Source of the DNA: Bradyrhizobium monzae
GTDB taxonomy: Bacteria; Pseudomonadota; Alphaproteobacteria; Rhizobiales; Xanthobacteraceae
Assembly: GCF_021458635.1 (NCBI RefSeq)
Contig: NZ_JAIRDQ010000003.1
Coordinates: 62,001 to 126,000 of the forward strand
DNA length: 64,000 bases
Direction: 5' to 3'
The position numbers and the translations under genes are program-made. Below are positions 25,355 through 34,419 of the stretch, piece by piece (position 1 is the stretch's first letter; the number at the start of each line of letters is the position of its first letter). The notes under the pieces were generated by a model, which saw nothing but the letters and a program-made list of their open reading frames with translations, was not told the DNA's origin and did not search any database.

Positions 25355-26053
25355 ATGTCCGACATTCGTACCGCAGACGCCATGCCGCTCCGGCGCGACG
25401 ATCCGGATGACGTCGTCGCGCGGCTGGAGGAGGACATCATCTTCGGCCGCTTCGCACCCGGCGCGCGCCTGACCGAAGACGCGCTGATGTCGCGCTACGG
25501 CACTTCCAGGCACTTCGTGCGCCAGGCGCTGGTGGACGCCGAGCGGCGCGGCATCGTCCGCCGTGAGAAGAATGTCGGCGCCACCGTGCGGTTCTATTCG
25601 GCCGAGGAAGTCCGGCAGATCTACGAAGTGCGGGAGATGCTGACGCGGCAGGCGGCGTTGATGATCCCCCTGCCCGCGCCGCAAGGCCTGATCGACGAGC
25701 TGACCGCCTTGCAACGCGAGTATTGCGCGAAGGCGGACGTGAGGGACTTGCGCGGCATCCACGAAGCCAACGACGCCTTCCACGTCGCGTTGTTCGCCGC
25801 CTGCGGCAATCCCTATCTGGTCCGCTCGCTGCAGGACTACATGAGCCTGACACTGCCGATGCGCGCGAAAAACCTCGCCGACCGCGATGGACTGGCACAG
25901 TCACGGCGCCAGCACGAGCTGATGATCGAGCTACTCAAAGGCCGCGACAGCTGGGCGCTGGCGCAACTGTGCGTGGATCACATGCAGTTCAGCAAGTCGG
26001 ATTATCTGGCGCGGATTGCCGATGAGGCTGCGCTAACGTGCTCGTCAGGCTAA
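25355..26053 (+). CDS. GntR family transcriptional regulator (FadR/FCD subfamily)
   Basis: Encodes 232 residues. An N-terminal winged helix is seen in LEEDIIFGRFAPGARLTEDA and YGTSRHFVRQALVDAERRGI, and the C-terminal all-helical FCD domain shows EVREMLTRQAALM, NDAFHVALFAACGN and the metal-ligand histidine in RQHELMIELL. FCD regulators commonly bind carboxylic or sugar acids through that metal site. It is divergent from the dehydratase and probably controls the dehydratase-TRAP unit through the paired repeats in between. Confidence 0.9.
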   Translation: MSDIRTADAMPLRRDDPDDVVARLEEDIIFGRFAPGARLTEDALMSRYGTSRHFVRQALVDAERRGIVRREKNVGATVRFYSAEEVRQIYEVREMLTRQAALMIPLPAPQGLIDELTALQREYCAKADVRDLRGIHEANDAFHVALFAACGNPYLVRSLQDYMSLTLPMRAKNLADRDGLAQSRRQHELMIELLKGRDSWALAQLCVDHMQFSKSDYLARIADEAALTCSSG

Positions 26054-26061
26054 CCCCGCGT

Positions 26062-26475
26062 TCAGTATCGTCTCAGCAGACCGCGATCCACGCTGGCATC
26101 GCCATAATCGGCGCAGGCCCCTTTCGGATCCCTGACCAAATCCGCTAGCACGCGCTTGATCGTCTTGCTGGCCGCCTCGAACACCTCGGGGCGGAACTTG
26201 CCGGGATCGTAGCTCTCGCCATCGTGAGCCTTTATCGCCGCCGAATAAGCGTCAATCATCGCCATCGCCGCATTGGGGCTCCCGAGCAGCCTGGCGCCGA
26301 GTTGAACGCCACCGGCACCATCGACCTCGTAGCCGACGCATCGCTGTTCGAGCACTGCGGACGCGGTGACAAGCTGGTCGAGAAACGTCGCTTCAGCATC
26401 GCTGAGCGTTGCGGCTCGCGAGGGTGCTGATGCGATCGTCGCAAGCATTGCAACGACAGACAGTTTGATTTTCAT
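26062..26475 (-). CDS. Small exported hypothetical protein
   Basis: Encodes 137 residues with a clear signal peptide (MKIKLSVVAMLATIASAPSR, cleavage near SRA-A). The mature part is mostly helical, with two cysteines (QRCVGYEVDG and KGACADYGD) that may form a disulfide. I do not recognise a family. It is convergent with the GntR gene and downstream of nothing obvious on its own strand. A gap of 96 bp precedes the uronate dehydrogenase stop. Confidence 0.65.
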   Translation of the reverse strand: MKIKLSVVAMLATIASAPSRAATLSDAEATFLDQLVTASAVLEQRCVGYEVDGAGGVQLGARLLGSPNAAMAMIDAYSAAIKAHDGESYDPGKFRPEVFEAASKTIKRVLADLVRDPKGACADYGDASVDRGLLRRY

Positions 26476-26571
26476 TGTCGCGGCTCTCGAATTGCGCTCG
26501 CACAGATCGAGAGCCCGATGGTGTCCGGACGATGTTGATCTAAGTCAACAGCCCGGCCATGACGACAAGTA

Positions 26572-27396
26572 CTATCGCTTGTTCCAATCAATGATCCGGC
26601 TGGTGTCGCCGTCGAACTCGAGGCTCGCGAACGCGCCGCCCTGAAAATGGTCGCCGACCGGATCCGGCTTCAACTTGGCCTGCTCGGCCATGGCGTGTGC
26701 GACATGGTCCTCGGAGCGGCCGGTGGGGCGATAGCCGAATTCGTAGGCGCGGTGGTTGTCCCACCAGGCGCGCTCGTTCAGCGATACGCCATAAAACACC
26801 TCGAAATGGATGTCGGGATGCTCGAGCCCGATTTGGCAGAGTTGCACCAAATCTTCCGGCTTCAGCCAGATCGAGATCCGGCGGAGGTCCAACGGCACGT
26901 CCCCGAAATTGCCGATGCGAAGGCAAGTCACTTTCAGGCCGTGCTTATCGGCATAGAGCGCGCCGAGTGCTTCGCCGAACACCTTGCTGACGCCATAGCG
27001 GCCGTCCGGGCGCGCGGTGACGTCGGTATCGATCCTGCGGTGGCGCGGATAGAATCCGACGGCATGGTTCGAGGACGCGAACACGACGCGCTTGACGCCC
27101 TTGCGATACGCGGCCTCGAACAGATTGTAGCCGCCGATGATGTTGGCCTGGAGGATGTCGTCCCACGGGCCCTCGACCGAATAGCCGCCGAAATGGATGA
27201 TGCCGTCGACGCCCTCGCAGATCGCCTCGCACTGGGCAAGGTCTGACAGGTCGGCCGCCTTGAACTGCTCGTTCGCCCCGAGATCGGCGGGCGGGCGGAT
27301 GTCAGAGAGCAGCAGGTCCGGATAGATCGGCGGCAGCAGTTTCCGCAGACGCGTTCCGATTCCGCCCGAAGCTCCCGTCATCAAGATACGCGGCAT
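26572..27396 (-). CDS. udh: NAD-dependent uronate dehydrogenase (extended SDR)
   Basis: Encodes 274 residues from the ATG at 27396, with AGGGAAG just upstream. Extended SDR motifs: the nucleotide-binding LMTGASGGIGTRL, the active-site YGVSK in DGRYGVSKVFGEA, and FASSNHAVGFYPR, which closely resembles the characterised Agrobacterium uronate dehydrogenase as I recall it. The enzyme oxidises glucuronate or galacturonate to the aldarolactone. An SMP-30 lactonase diverges from it 90 bp away and would open that lactone. The C-terminal WWDNHRAYEFGYRP and FQGGAFA stretches also fit this subgroup. Confidence 0.8.
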   Translation of the reverse strand: MPRILMTGASGGIGTRLRKLLPPIYPDLLLSDIRPPADLGANEQFKAADLSDLAQCEAICEGVDGIIHFGGYSVEGPWDDILQANIIGGYNLFEAAYRKGVKRVVFASSNHAVGFYPRHRRIDTDVTARPDGRYGVSKVFGEALGALYADKHGLKVTCLRIGNFGDVPLDLRRISIWLKPEDLVQLCQIGLEHPDIHFEVFYGVSLNERAWWDNHRAYEFGYRPTGRSEDHVAHAMAEQAKLKPDPVGDHFQGGAFASLEFDGDTSRIIDWNKR

Positions 27397-27485
27397 GTCT
27401 TCCCTCGCCGTTAGTGACCAATTTGCGGTCACGTGTCTCTAATGATAGCAGGAATGTCCAGAGGGAACGAAACGAGAGAACCGAC

Positions 27486-28463
<978 letters not shown>

Positions 28464-28479
28464 GTCTCCTCTCTCCTCC

Positions 28480-28564
28480 GTCATTGCGAGGAGCACTTGC
28501 GACGAAGCAATCCAGACTCCACCCGCGGAGAGATTCTGGATTGCTTCGCTTCGCTCGCAATGAC
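28480..28564. repeat. REP palindrome, copy 5
   Basis: REP family element following the SMP-30 gene, left arm GTCATTGCGAGGAGCACTTG and right arm CTTCGCTCGCAATGAC. Confidence 0.85.
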
Positions 28565-28578
28565 GAAGGATAGACTTC

Positions 28579-28647
28579 GTAGCCCGGATGGAGCGGAGCG
28601 CAATCCGGGGACCGGTCCCGCATTACGCTCCGCTCCATGCGGGCTAC
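28579..28647. repeat. GTAGCCCGGATGGAGC-type palindrome
   Basis: An imperfect palindrome with arms GTAGCCCGGATGGAGCGGAG and CTCCGCTCCATGCGGGCTAC. It is a second repeat family placed head-to-tail after the REP element and before the terminator of the aldehyde dehydrogenase gene. Confidence 0.8.
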
Positions 28648-28650
28648 AAC

Positions 28651-28681
28651 AAAACGCCGGAGCGGTTTCCCGCTCCGGCGT
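28651..28681 (-). terminator. Rho-independent terminator of the aldehyde dehydrogenase gene
   Basis: On the minus strand a perfect 12-bp stem (ACGCCGGAGCGG with its complement, 28654-28681) closes on a 4-base loop and is followed by TTTTGTTG. It begins about 20 bases after the aldehyde dehydrogenase stop. Confidence 0.85.
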
Positions 28682-28703
28682 CATTCTGTTCAGGCCCTAA
28701 GGC

Positions 28704-30134
28704 TTACGCCGCGTTGAAGCCGGCGACGGCCTTCACTTCGAGGAAGTCCTCGAGGCCGTACTTGCCCCACTCGCGGCCGTTGCCCGACTGCTTGTAGCCA
28801 CCGAACGGCGCGGTGCGGTCGTTGGGCACGCCCTGGAGGTTGACGTTGCCGGCGCGGATCTGGCGACCGACGCGCTTGGCGTCCTCGACCGAGGCGCCCG
28901 AGACATAGCCGGCGAGGCCATAGGGCGTGTCGTTGGCGATGTGCACGGCCTCGGCTTCGTCCTTGGCACCGAGGATGGTCAGCACCGGTCCGAAGATTTC
29001 CTCGCGGGCGATCGTCATCTCGGGGGTGACGTCGGCGAAGATCGTCGGGCGGACATAGAAGCCCTTGTTGACGCCTTCGGGCAGGCCCGGGCCGCCGGCG
29101 ACGAGCGTTGCGCCCTCGTCGATGCCCTTCTTGATCAGCGCCTGGATCTTGTCCCACTGGCCGCGGTTGACCACGGGGCCGATCGTGGTGCCTTCAGCGC
29201 GCGGATCACCCGCCTTGGTCTTGTCGGCGACGGCCTTCGCGATCGCGGCGACTTCCTTCATCTTCGAGGTCGGCACGATCATGCGCGAGGGCGCGTTGCA
29301 CGACTGGCCGGAGTTGTTGAACATGTGCATCACGCCGCCGGTCACCGCCTTCGTGAGGTCGGCGCCTTCGAGGATGACGTTCGGCGACTTGCCGCCGAGT
29401 TCCTGGCTGACGCGCTTCACGGTCGGCGCCGCACGCTTGGCAACGTCGATACCGGCGCGGGTCGAGCCGGTGAAGGAGATCATGTCGATGTCGGGATGCT
29501 CGCTCATGGCGGCGCCGACCTCGGGGCCGAGGCCGTTGACGAGGTTGAACACGCCCTTCGGCACGCCGGCTTCATGGAGGATTTCCGCGAAGATCAGCGC
29601 CGAGGTGGGCGTGAACTCCGACGGCTTCAGGATCATGGTGCAGCCGGCGGCGAGCGCGGGTGCGACCTTGCAGGCGATCTGGTTGAGCGGCCAGTTCCAG
29701 GGCGTGATCATGCCGACCACACCGACCGGCTCGCGCAGCACCATGGCGGTGCCGACCGGCTCCTCGAAATGATAGTTCTTGAGCACGTCGAGCGTGGTCA
29801 TGAGATGGCCGAGGCCGGCGCCGGCCTGGAGTTTTTCCGCCATCGGCAGCGGCGCGCCCATCTCATCGGAGACGGAAGCACCGATCTCCTTGAGACGGCC
29901 CTTGTAGACTTCGATGACCTTCGTGAGCAGCGCGACCCGCTCGTCTCGGCTGGTCTGGGAGAAAGTTGCAAAGGCGCGCTTGGCGGCGGCAACCGCCTTG
30001 TCCACGTCGGCCTTGGAGCCCAGCGCAACCTCGTACATCGCTTCTTCCGTCGCCGGATTGACGACCGGGGTGGACTTCTTGACGGCGGGATCGACCCAGG
30101 CGCCGTCGATGTAGAATTGCATGCGATTGACCAT
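28704..30134 (-). CDS. Aldehyde dehydrogenase family protein
   Basis: Encodes 476 residues from the ATG at 30134, with AGAGG six bases upstream; the longer frame is rejected. The catalytic cysteine is in NSGQSCNAPSR and the general-base glutamate in SQELGGKSPNV; the NAD region is ITPWNWPLNQIACKVAPAL and FTGSTRAG. Length and spacing are standard. It converts an aldehyde to its acid. Proximity to the sugar-acid genes would suit a semialdehyde substrate, but the sequence does not specify it, and it is separated from udh by the lactonase gene on the other strand. Confidence 0.92.
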   Translation of the reverse strand: MVNRMQFYIDGAWVDPAVKKSTPVVNPATEEAMYEVALGSKADVDKAVAAAKRAFATFSQTSRDERVALLTKVIEVYKGRLKEIGASVSDEMGAPLPMAEKLQAGAGLGHLMTTLDVLKNYHFEEPVGTAMVLREPVGVVGMITPWNWPLNQIACKVAPALAAGCTMILKPSEFTPTSALIFAEILHEAGVPKGVFNLVNGLGPEVGAAMSEHPDIDMISFTGSTRAGIDVAKRAAPTVKRVSQELGGKSPNVILEGADLTKAVTGGVMHMFNNSGQSCNAPSRMIVPTSKMKEVAAIAKAVADKTKAGDPRAEGTTIGPVVNRGQWDKIQALIKKGIDEGATLVAGGPGLPEGVNKGFYVRPTIFADVTPEMTIAREEIFGPVLTILGAKDEAEAVHIANDTPYGLAGYVSGASVEDAKRVGRQIRAGNVNLQGVPNDRTAPFGGYKQSGNGREWGKYGLEDFLEVKAVAGFNAA

Positions 30135-30341
30135 CGTTAACCTCTTCTTGGGGGCTTGGGGGGCGTTTCGGCAGGCATCCTTGCACGAAAGCGCCAGCAA
30201 TTGAACCCGCCATATGCGGGGCCAGCGTTGCGGCAGACGGAGGTGGTTATATGAGCCGATGGCGACAACGTGGCAAGGTGGCCCGGCCGTCATTCCGGGG
30301 CGCGCATTATCGCCCTGGAATCACGCCCCCGGTTACTTCCG

Positions 30342-32705
30342 CTACACCGCCATCTTCCGATGCAGCACCGGCGCACCGGTGGTGAGGCTTTCCGCCGCAT
30401 CGATGATCGCATTCGCGTCGATGCCGTAGTGGCGATAGAGGTCCGCGATGGTGCCGGTCTGGCCGAACTGCTCGACACCGAGCGCCTCGACGCGGTGGCC
30501 GCGGACGCTGCCGAGCCAGCCGAGCGCGGAGGGATGGCCGTCGATCACGGTCACGATGCCGCAGTCGCGCGGCAACGGCGCCAGCAGTTTTTCGATGTGG
30601 CTGAGGTGCTGCACGCCGCGCCGATCGCGCCGCAATTTGCGCGCGGCAGTCCATCCCGAATGGAGCCGATCCGCCGAGGTGATCGCGAGCAGGCCGATGT
30701 CGCGGCGGCTCTCGCCGATGAAGCCGGTCGCCTCGATCGCCTCCGGCGCGACCGCGCCGGTATAGGCAATCACGAGTTCGGCATTCGGGCCCGGCTTGCG
30801 CAGCCAGTAGGCGCCGTCGGTGATGCCCTGCTGCAGTTCCGGCGTCATGATCCGCTGCGCCTGCTCGATCGAGCGCGTCGAGAGCCGCAAATAGACCGAG
30901 CCGCCCTCGCCCGGATCGCGCTGCATGTGCGCAAACCCCCAGCCCATGATCACGGCGAGTTCGTCGACGAAGGCCGGCTCGAACGAGGCGAGCCCGTCCT
31001 GCGCCATGCCGATCAGCGGCGTCGCGATCGACTGGTGCGCGCCGCCCTCCGGCGCGAGCGTGATGCCGGACGGCGTCGCCGCCACCATGAAGCGCGCATC
31101 CTGGTAACAGGCGTAATTGAGCGCATCGAGGCCGCGCTCGATGAAGGGATCGTAGAGCGTGCCGACCGGCAGCAGCCGCGCGCCGTTGATCTGGTGCGAC
31201 AGGCCGAGCGCCGAGAGCATGATGAACAGGTTCATCTCGGCGATGCCGAGCTCGAGATGCTGGCCCTTGGGCGAGAAGTCCCAATTGAATGTGGACGGAA
31301 TTTTCTCGCTACGGAATAAGTCCGCCTTCTCACCACGTGCGAACAGGCCGCGCCGATTCACCCACGGGCCGAGATTGGTCGAGACCGTGACGTCGGGCGA
31401 GGTCGTGACGATGCGTTGTGCGAGTTCGCTGTCACCGCGCGCGATCTCGTTCAGCACGAGGCCAAAGCCCTGTTGCGTCGACATCTGCGGCGACGGCTTG
31501 AACACAAGCTGCTGCGGCACCTCGACGACAGGCGCGGTCAGCCGGCGGCCATCCTTGTTGAACGGCACGCGCGCGAGGAACGCGTCGAGCTCGGCGGCAC
31601 TTTGCGTGAGGCCCTCGTACTTGTCCCATTCGTGCCCGGGACGAATGTTCTGGCTTTCGCGATATTTCTCCATCTGCGCGACCGTCATCAGGCCGGCATG
31701 GTTGTCCTTGTGGCCCTGGAACGGCAGGCCGACGCCCTTGATGGTGTAGGCGATGAAGCAGACCGGGCGATCGTGATCGATGGACTCGAACGCCTCCAGC
31801 ATGCTCGCCATGTCGTGACCGCCGAGGTTCGACATCAACGCCAAGAGTTCGTCGTCGCTGCGCTTGTCGATCAATTTTGTGATCGGCCCCTGGTCGCCGA
31901 TCTCGTCGTGGAGATGCTTGCGAAACGCTGCACCGCCCTGGAAGCACAGCGCCGCATAGAGCGCGTTCGGGCAATTGTCGATCCAGCGCTTCAACGCCTC
32001 GCCCCCCACTTCAGCAAACGCCTCGCGCATCAGGCGACCGTATTTCACGATGACCACGTCCCAACCGAAATTGCGGAACATGGTCTCGAACTTTTCCCAG
32101 AGGCCTTCGCGCACGACGGCATCGAGCGACTGGCGGTTGTAGTCGACCACCCACCAGGTGTTGCGCAGGCCGTGCTTCCAGCCTTCTGCCAGCGCCTCGA
32201 AAATGTTGCCCTCGTCCATCTCGGCGTCGCCGACCAGCGCGATCATCCGCCCTTCGCGGCGATCCTTCAGCCAGCCATGCGCCTTGACGTAGTCCTGCAC
32301 CAGCGAGGCGAACAGCGTCTGCGCGACGCCGAGGCCGACCGAGCCGGTCGAGAAGTCGACGTCGTCGACGTCCTTGGTCCGCGAGGGATAGGATTGCGCG
32401 CCCTTGAAGCCGCGAAAATTCTCCAGTTTCTCGCGGCTCTGCCGGCCGAACAGATACTGGATGGCGTGGAACACCGGGCTCGCATGCGGCTTCACCGCGA
32501 CGCGGTCCTCGGGCCGCAACACGCTAAAATACAGCGCCGACATGATGGTCGCGAGCGAGGCGGACGAGGCCTGGTGGCCGCCGACCTTGAGGCCGTCCGT
32601 GTTCGACCGGACGTGGTTGGCGTGGTGGATGGTCCATGACGACAGCCACAGCGCCTTGCGGGCCAGCGCGGTCAATGTGTCGAGACGGGCGGAATCAACG
32701 GGCAT
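30342..32705 (-). CDS. Homodimeric 2-oxoacid dehydrogenase E1 / transketolase-like protein
   Basis: Encodes 787 residues from the ATG at 32705 (GGGAG eight bases upstream); the open frame continues upstream across the opposite-strand Lrp gene and is not real there. It is an AceE-like single-chain TPP enzyme: HANHVRSNTDGLKVGGHQAS at the N-terminus, the TPP motif LVGDAEMDEGNIFEAL with WWVVDYNRQSLD, the central TK pyrimidine domain (LELGIAEMNLFIML) and a C-terminal TK domain. It is about 100 residues shorter than AceE. No E2 or E3 gene is adjacent. A divergent Lrp regulator resembles the Pseudomonas mdeR-mdeB arrangement, where the E1-like enzyme acts on 2-oxobutyrate, suggesting a branched or amino-acid-derived 2-oxoacid. 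Confidence 0.85.
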   Translation of the reverse strand: MPVDSARLDTLTALARKALWLSSWTIHHANHVRSNTDGLKVGGHQASSASLATIMSALYFSVLRPEDRVAVKPHASPVFHAIQYLFGRQSREKLENFRGFKGAQSYPSRTKDVDDVDFSTGSVGLGVAQTLFASLVQDYVKAHGWLKDRREGRMIALVGDAEMDEGNIFEALAEGWKHGLRNTWWVVDYNRQSLDAVVREGLWEKFETMFRNFGWDVVIVKYGRLMREAFAEVGGEALKRWIDNCPNALYAALCFQGGAAFRKHLHDEIGDQGPITKLIDKRSDDELLALMSNLGGHDMASMLEAFESIDHDRPVCFIAYTIKGVGLPFQGHKDNHAGLMTVAQMEKYRESQNIRPGHEWDKYEGLTQSAAELDAFLARVPFNKDGRRLTAPVVEVPQQLVFKPSPQMSTQQGFGLVLNEIARGDSELAQRIVTTSPDVTVSTNLGPWVNRRGLFARGEKADLFRSEKIPSTFNWDFSPKGQHLELGIAEMNLFIMLSALGLSHQINGARLLPVGTLYDPFIERGLDALNYACYQDARFMVAATPSGITLAPEGGAHQSIATPLIGMAQDGLASFEPAFVDELAVIMGWGFAHMQRDPGEGGSVYLRLSTRSIEQAQRIMTPELQQGITDGAYWLRKPGPNAELVIAYTGAVAPEAIEATGFIGESRRDIGLLAITSADRLHSGWTAARKLRRDRRGVQHLSHIEKLLAPLPRDCGIVTVIDGHPSALGWLGSVRGHRVEALGVEQFGQTGTIADLYRHYGIDANAIIDAAESLTTGAPVLHRKMAV

Positions 32706-32840
32706 CGCAATGCTCCCGGAAAACAGGTCGGAAGATGATACGCCTGCGAGCGACGCCAAACTTCTCAATTTTTCGCGCCATACCTCCGAATATTGGGATA
32801 ATTTACCAACAAGACCGGACAAAACATAGGTTCCATCCCA

Positions 32841-33302
32841 ATGCCAGAGCTCGACGCCATCGACCGCAAAATCCTCGCCTTGCTGCAGACCGACAGCCGG
32901 CTGACCATGCAGGAGCTCGCCGACAAGGTCGGATTGTCGGTCTCGCCCTGCCATCGCAGGGTCAAGCTGCTGGAGGAACGCGGCGTGATCTCGCGCTACA
33001 TCGCGACCGTGGACCAGAAGGCGCTGGGGTTGCATGTCAGCGTGTTCATTTCGATCAAGCTGGCGCGGCAGAAGGAGGAGGATCTCAATCGTTTCGCCCG
33101 CGCGATCTCGAAATGGGACGAGGTGCTGGAATGCTATCTGATGACCGGCAACCGCGACTATCTCCTGCGCGTGGTGGCGGCTGACCTCGCCTCCTACGAG
33201 ACCTTCCTCAAGACCAAGCTGACCCGGCTCGACGGCATCGCCTCGATCGAGTCGAGCTTTGCGCTCAGCCAGGTCAAATATTCGATCGCGCTGCCGGTCT
33301 GA
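32841..33302 (+). CDS. Lrp/AsnC family transcriptional regulator
   Basis: Encodes 153 residues: an N-terminal helix-turn-helix (LDAIDRKILALLQTDSRLTM then LADKVGLSVSPCHRRVKLLE) and a C-terminal RAM ligand-binding domain (VSVFISIKLARQKEED and ECYLMTGNRDYLLRVV). Such regulators sense amino acids. It diverges from the 2-oxoacid dehydrogenase E1 gene over 135 bp and is its likely regulator. The intergenic DNA has an AT-rich tract (AATATTGGGATAATTTACC) suitable for Lrp binding, though I could not define a site. Confidence 0.93.
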   Translation: MPELDAIDRKILALLQTDSRLTMQELADKVGLSVSPCHRRVKLLEERGVISRYIATVDQKALGLHVSVFISIKLARQKEEDLNRFARAISKWDEVLECYLMTGNRDYLLRVVAADLASYETFLKTKLTRLDGIASIESSFALSQVKYSIALPV

Positions 33303-33362
33303 CGGTCCCTGCCGGGCTATTCCGGAACCGGTGTCACATGGGCGCAATAAACCCCGCCGATG

Positions 33363-33374
33363 GTCACCGGTGAC
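33363..33374. promoter_or_regulatory. Perfect 12-bp palindrome ahead of ppk2
   Basis: GTCACCGGTGAC is a perfect palindrome 25 bp upstream of the PPK2 start. A related half (GGTGTCAC) lies about 35 bp before it. It could be an operator. No matching regulator is adjacent. Confidence 0.4.
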
Positions 33375-33399
33375 AGGCACCCTGCCGAAAGAAGGACCC

Positions 33400-34320
33400 A
33401 TGACCGCATCCGACCGCACCCCTGAAATGGCCAAACGCGAGCGCATCATCCGGGAAATGATCGACGATCTCGACGAAGAGCTGGAGATGGAGCTCGACGA
33501 CAGCAGGCTCGACGAGCTGCTGGATGAGACCGACGGGCTCCGCCCGACGGTCGACCGAAAACTCTATTTCCGCGAGCTGCTCCGGCTCCAGGGCGAGCTG
33601 GTCAAGCTGCAGGACTGGGTGCAGAGCGAGAAGAAGAAGGTCGTGGTTCTGTTCGAAGGTCGCGACTCCGCCGGCAAGGGTGGCGTGATCAAGCGCATCA
33701 CCCAGCGCCTCAATCCCCGCATCTGCCGCGTCGCAGCGCTTCCGGCGCCGAGCGAGCGCGAGCGCACGCAATGGTATTTCCAGCGCTACGTCTCGCACCT
33801 GCCCGCCGGCGGCGAATTGGTGCTGTTCGACCGCAGCTGGTACAACCGCGCGGGCGTCGAGCGCGTGATGGGCTTCTGCACCGACGAGCAGTATCAGGAG
33901 TTCTTCAGCACGGTGCCGGAGTTCGAGCGGATGCTGATCCGCTCCGGCATCATTCTGGTCAAATACTGGTTCTCCATCACCGACGACGAGCAGCAGTTCC
34001 GCTTCACCATGCGCATCAAGGATCCGCTCAAGCAGTGGAAGCTGAGCCCGATGGACGTCGAGGCCCGCAGCCGCTGGGAGGCCTACACCAAGGCCAAGGA
34101 GACGATGCTGGAGCACACGCATCTGCCGGACTCGCCGTGGTGGATCGTCGATGCCGTGGACAAGAAGCGCGCCCGCCTCAACTGCATCGCGCATCTTCTG
34201 AGCCAGATCCCCTACCAGGAAGTCGGTCGCGCACCCGTGGTGCTGCCGCCGCGCGTGCGCAATCCCGACTATCACCGCGGTCCGATCCCGCTGGAGATGT
34301 ACGTGCCTTCGAAATACTGA
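33400..34320 (+). CDS. ppk2: Polyphosphate kinase 2
   Basis: Encodes 306 residues from the ATG at 33400, with AAGGA five bases upstream. PPK2 motifs: Walker A FEGRDSAGKGGVIKR near residue 88, the PSERERTQWYFQRYV lid region, Walker B VLFDRSWYNRAGVE near residue 140, and VKYWFSI. One-domain PPK2 enzymes transfer phosphate between polyphosphate and GDP or ADP. An acidic N-terminal extension (DDLDEELEMELDDSRLDELL) precedes the kinase core, as in several rhizobial homologues. It is a single gene. Confidence 0.93.
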   Translation: MTASDRTPEMAKRERIIREMIDDLDEELEMELDDSRLDELLDETDGLRPTVDRKLYFRELLRLQGELVKLQDWVQSEKKKVVVLFEGRDSAGKGGVIKRITQRLNPRICRVAALPAPSERERTQWYFQRYVSHLPAGGELVLFDRSWYNRAGVERVMGFCTDEQYQEFFSTVPEFERMLIRSGIILVKYWFSITDDEQQFRFTMRIKDPLKQWKLSPMDVEARSRWEAYTKAKETMLEHTHLPDSPWWIVDAVDKKRARLNCIAHLLSQIPYQEVGRAPVVLPPRVRNPDYHRGPIPLEMYVPSKY

Positions 34321-34329
34321 GGAAAGTCT

Positions 34330-34408
34330 GGTGGGCAAAGCGTAGCGTGCCCACCATGATGAGCACGGTACTTGATGGTGGGCACGGCGCTTTGCGCCTT
34401 TGCCCACC
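34330..34408. repeat. GGTGGGCAAAGCG-type palindrome
   Basis: Arms GGTGGGCAAAGCGTAGCGTG and the complementary GCGCTTTGCGCCTTTGCCCACC-like right arm surround a copy of CCACCATGATGAGCACGG. This is another common bradyrhizobial intergenic repeat, here between two convergent genes (ppk2 and a dehydrogenase). Confidence 0.75.
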
Positions 34409-34419
34409 CTGCGAGACCG

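Noticed and set aside
26545..26570. Fragment GCCCGGCCATGACGAC as a third GTCATGCCCGGGC-type repeat
   Set aside because: Only one short arm is present and no complementary partner follows, so it cannot be called as an element.
32706..33449. Upstream extension of the 2-oxoacid dehydrogenase frame to 1035 codons
   Set aside because: The extension runs across the opposite-strand Lrp gene; the E1 homology begins at the ATG at 32705, which has its own ribosome-binding site.
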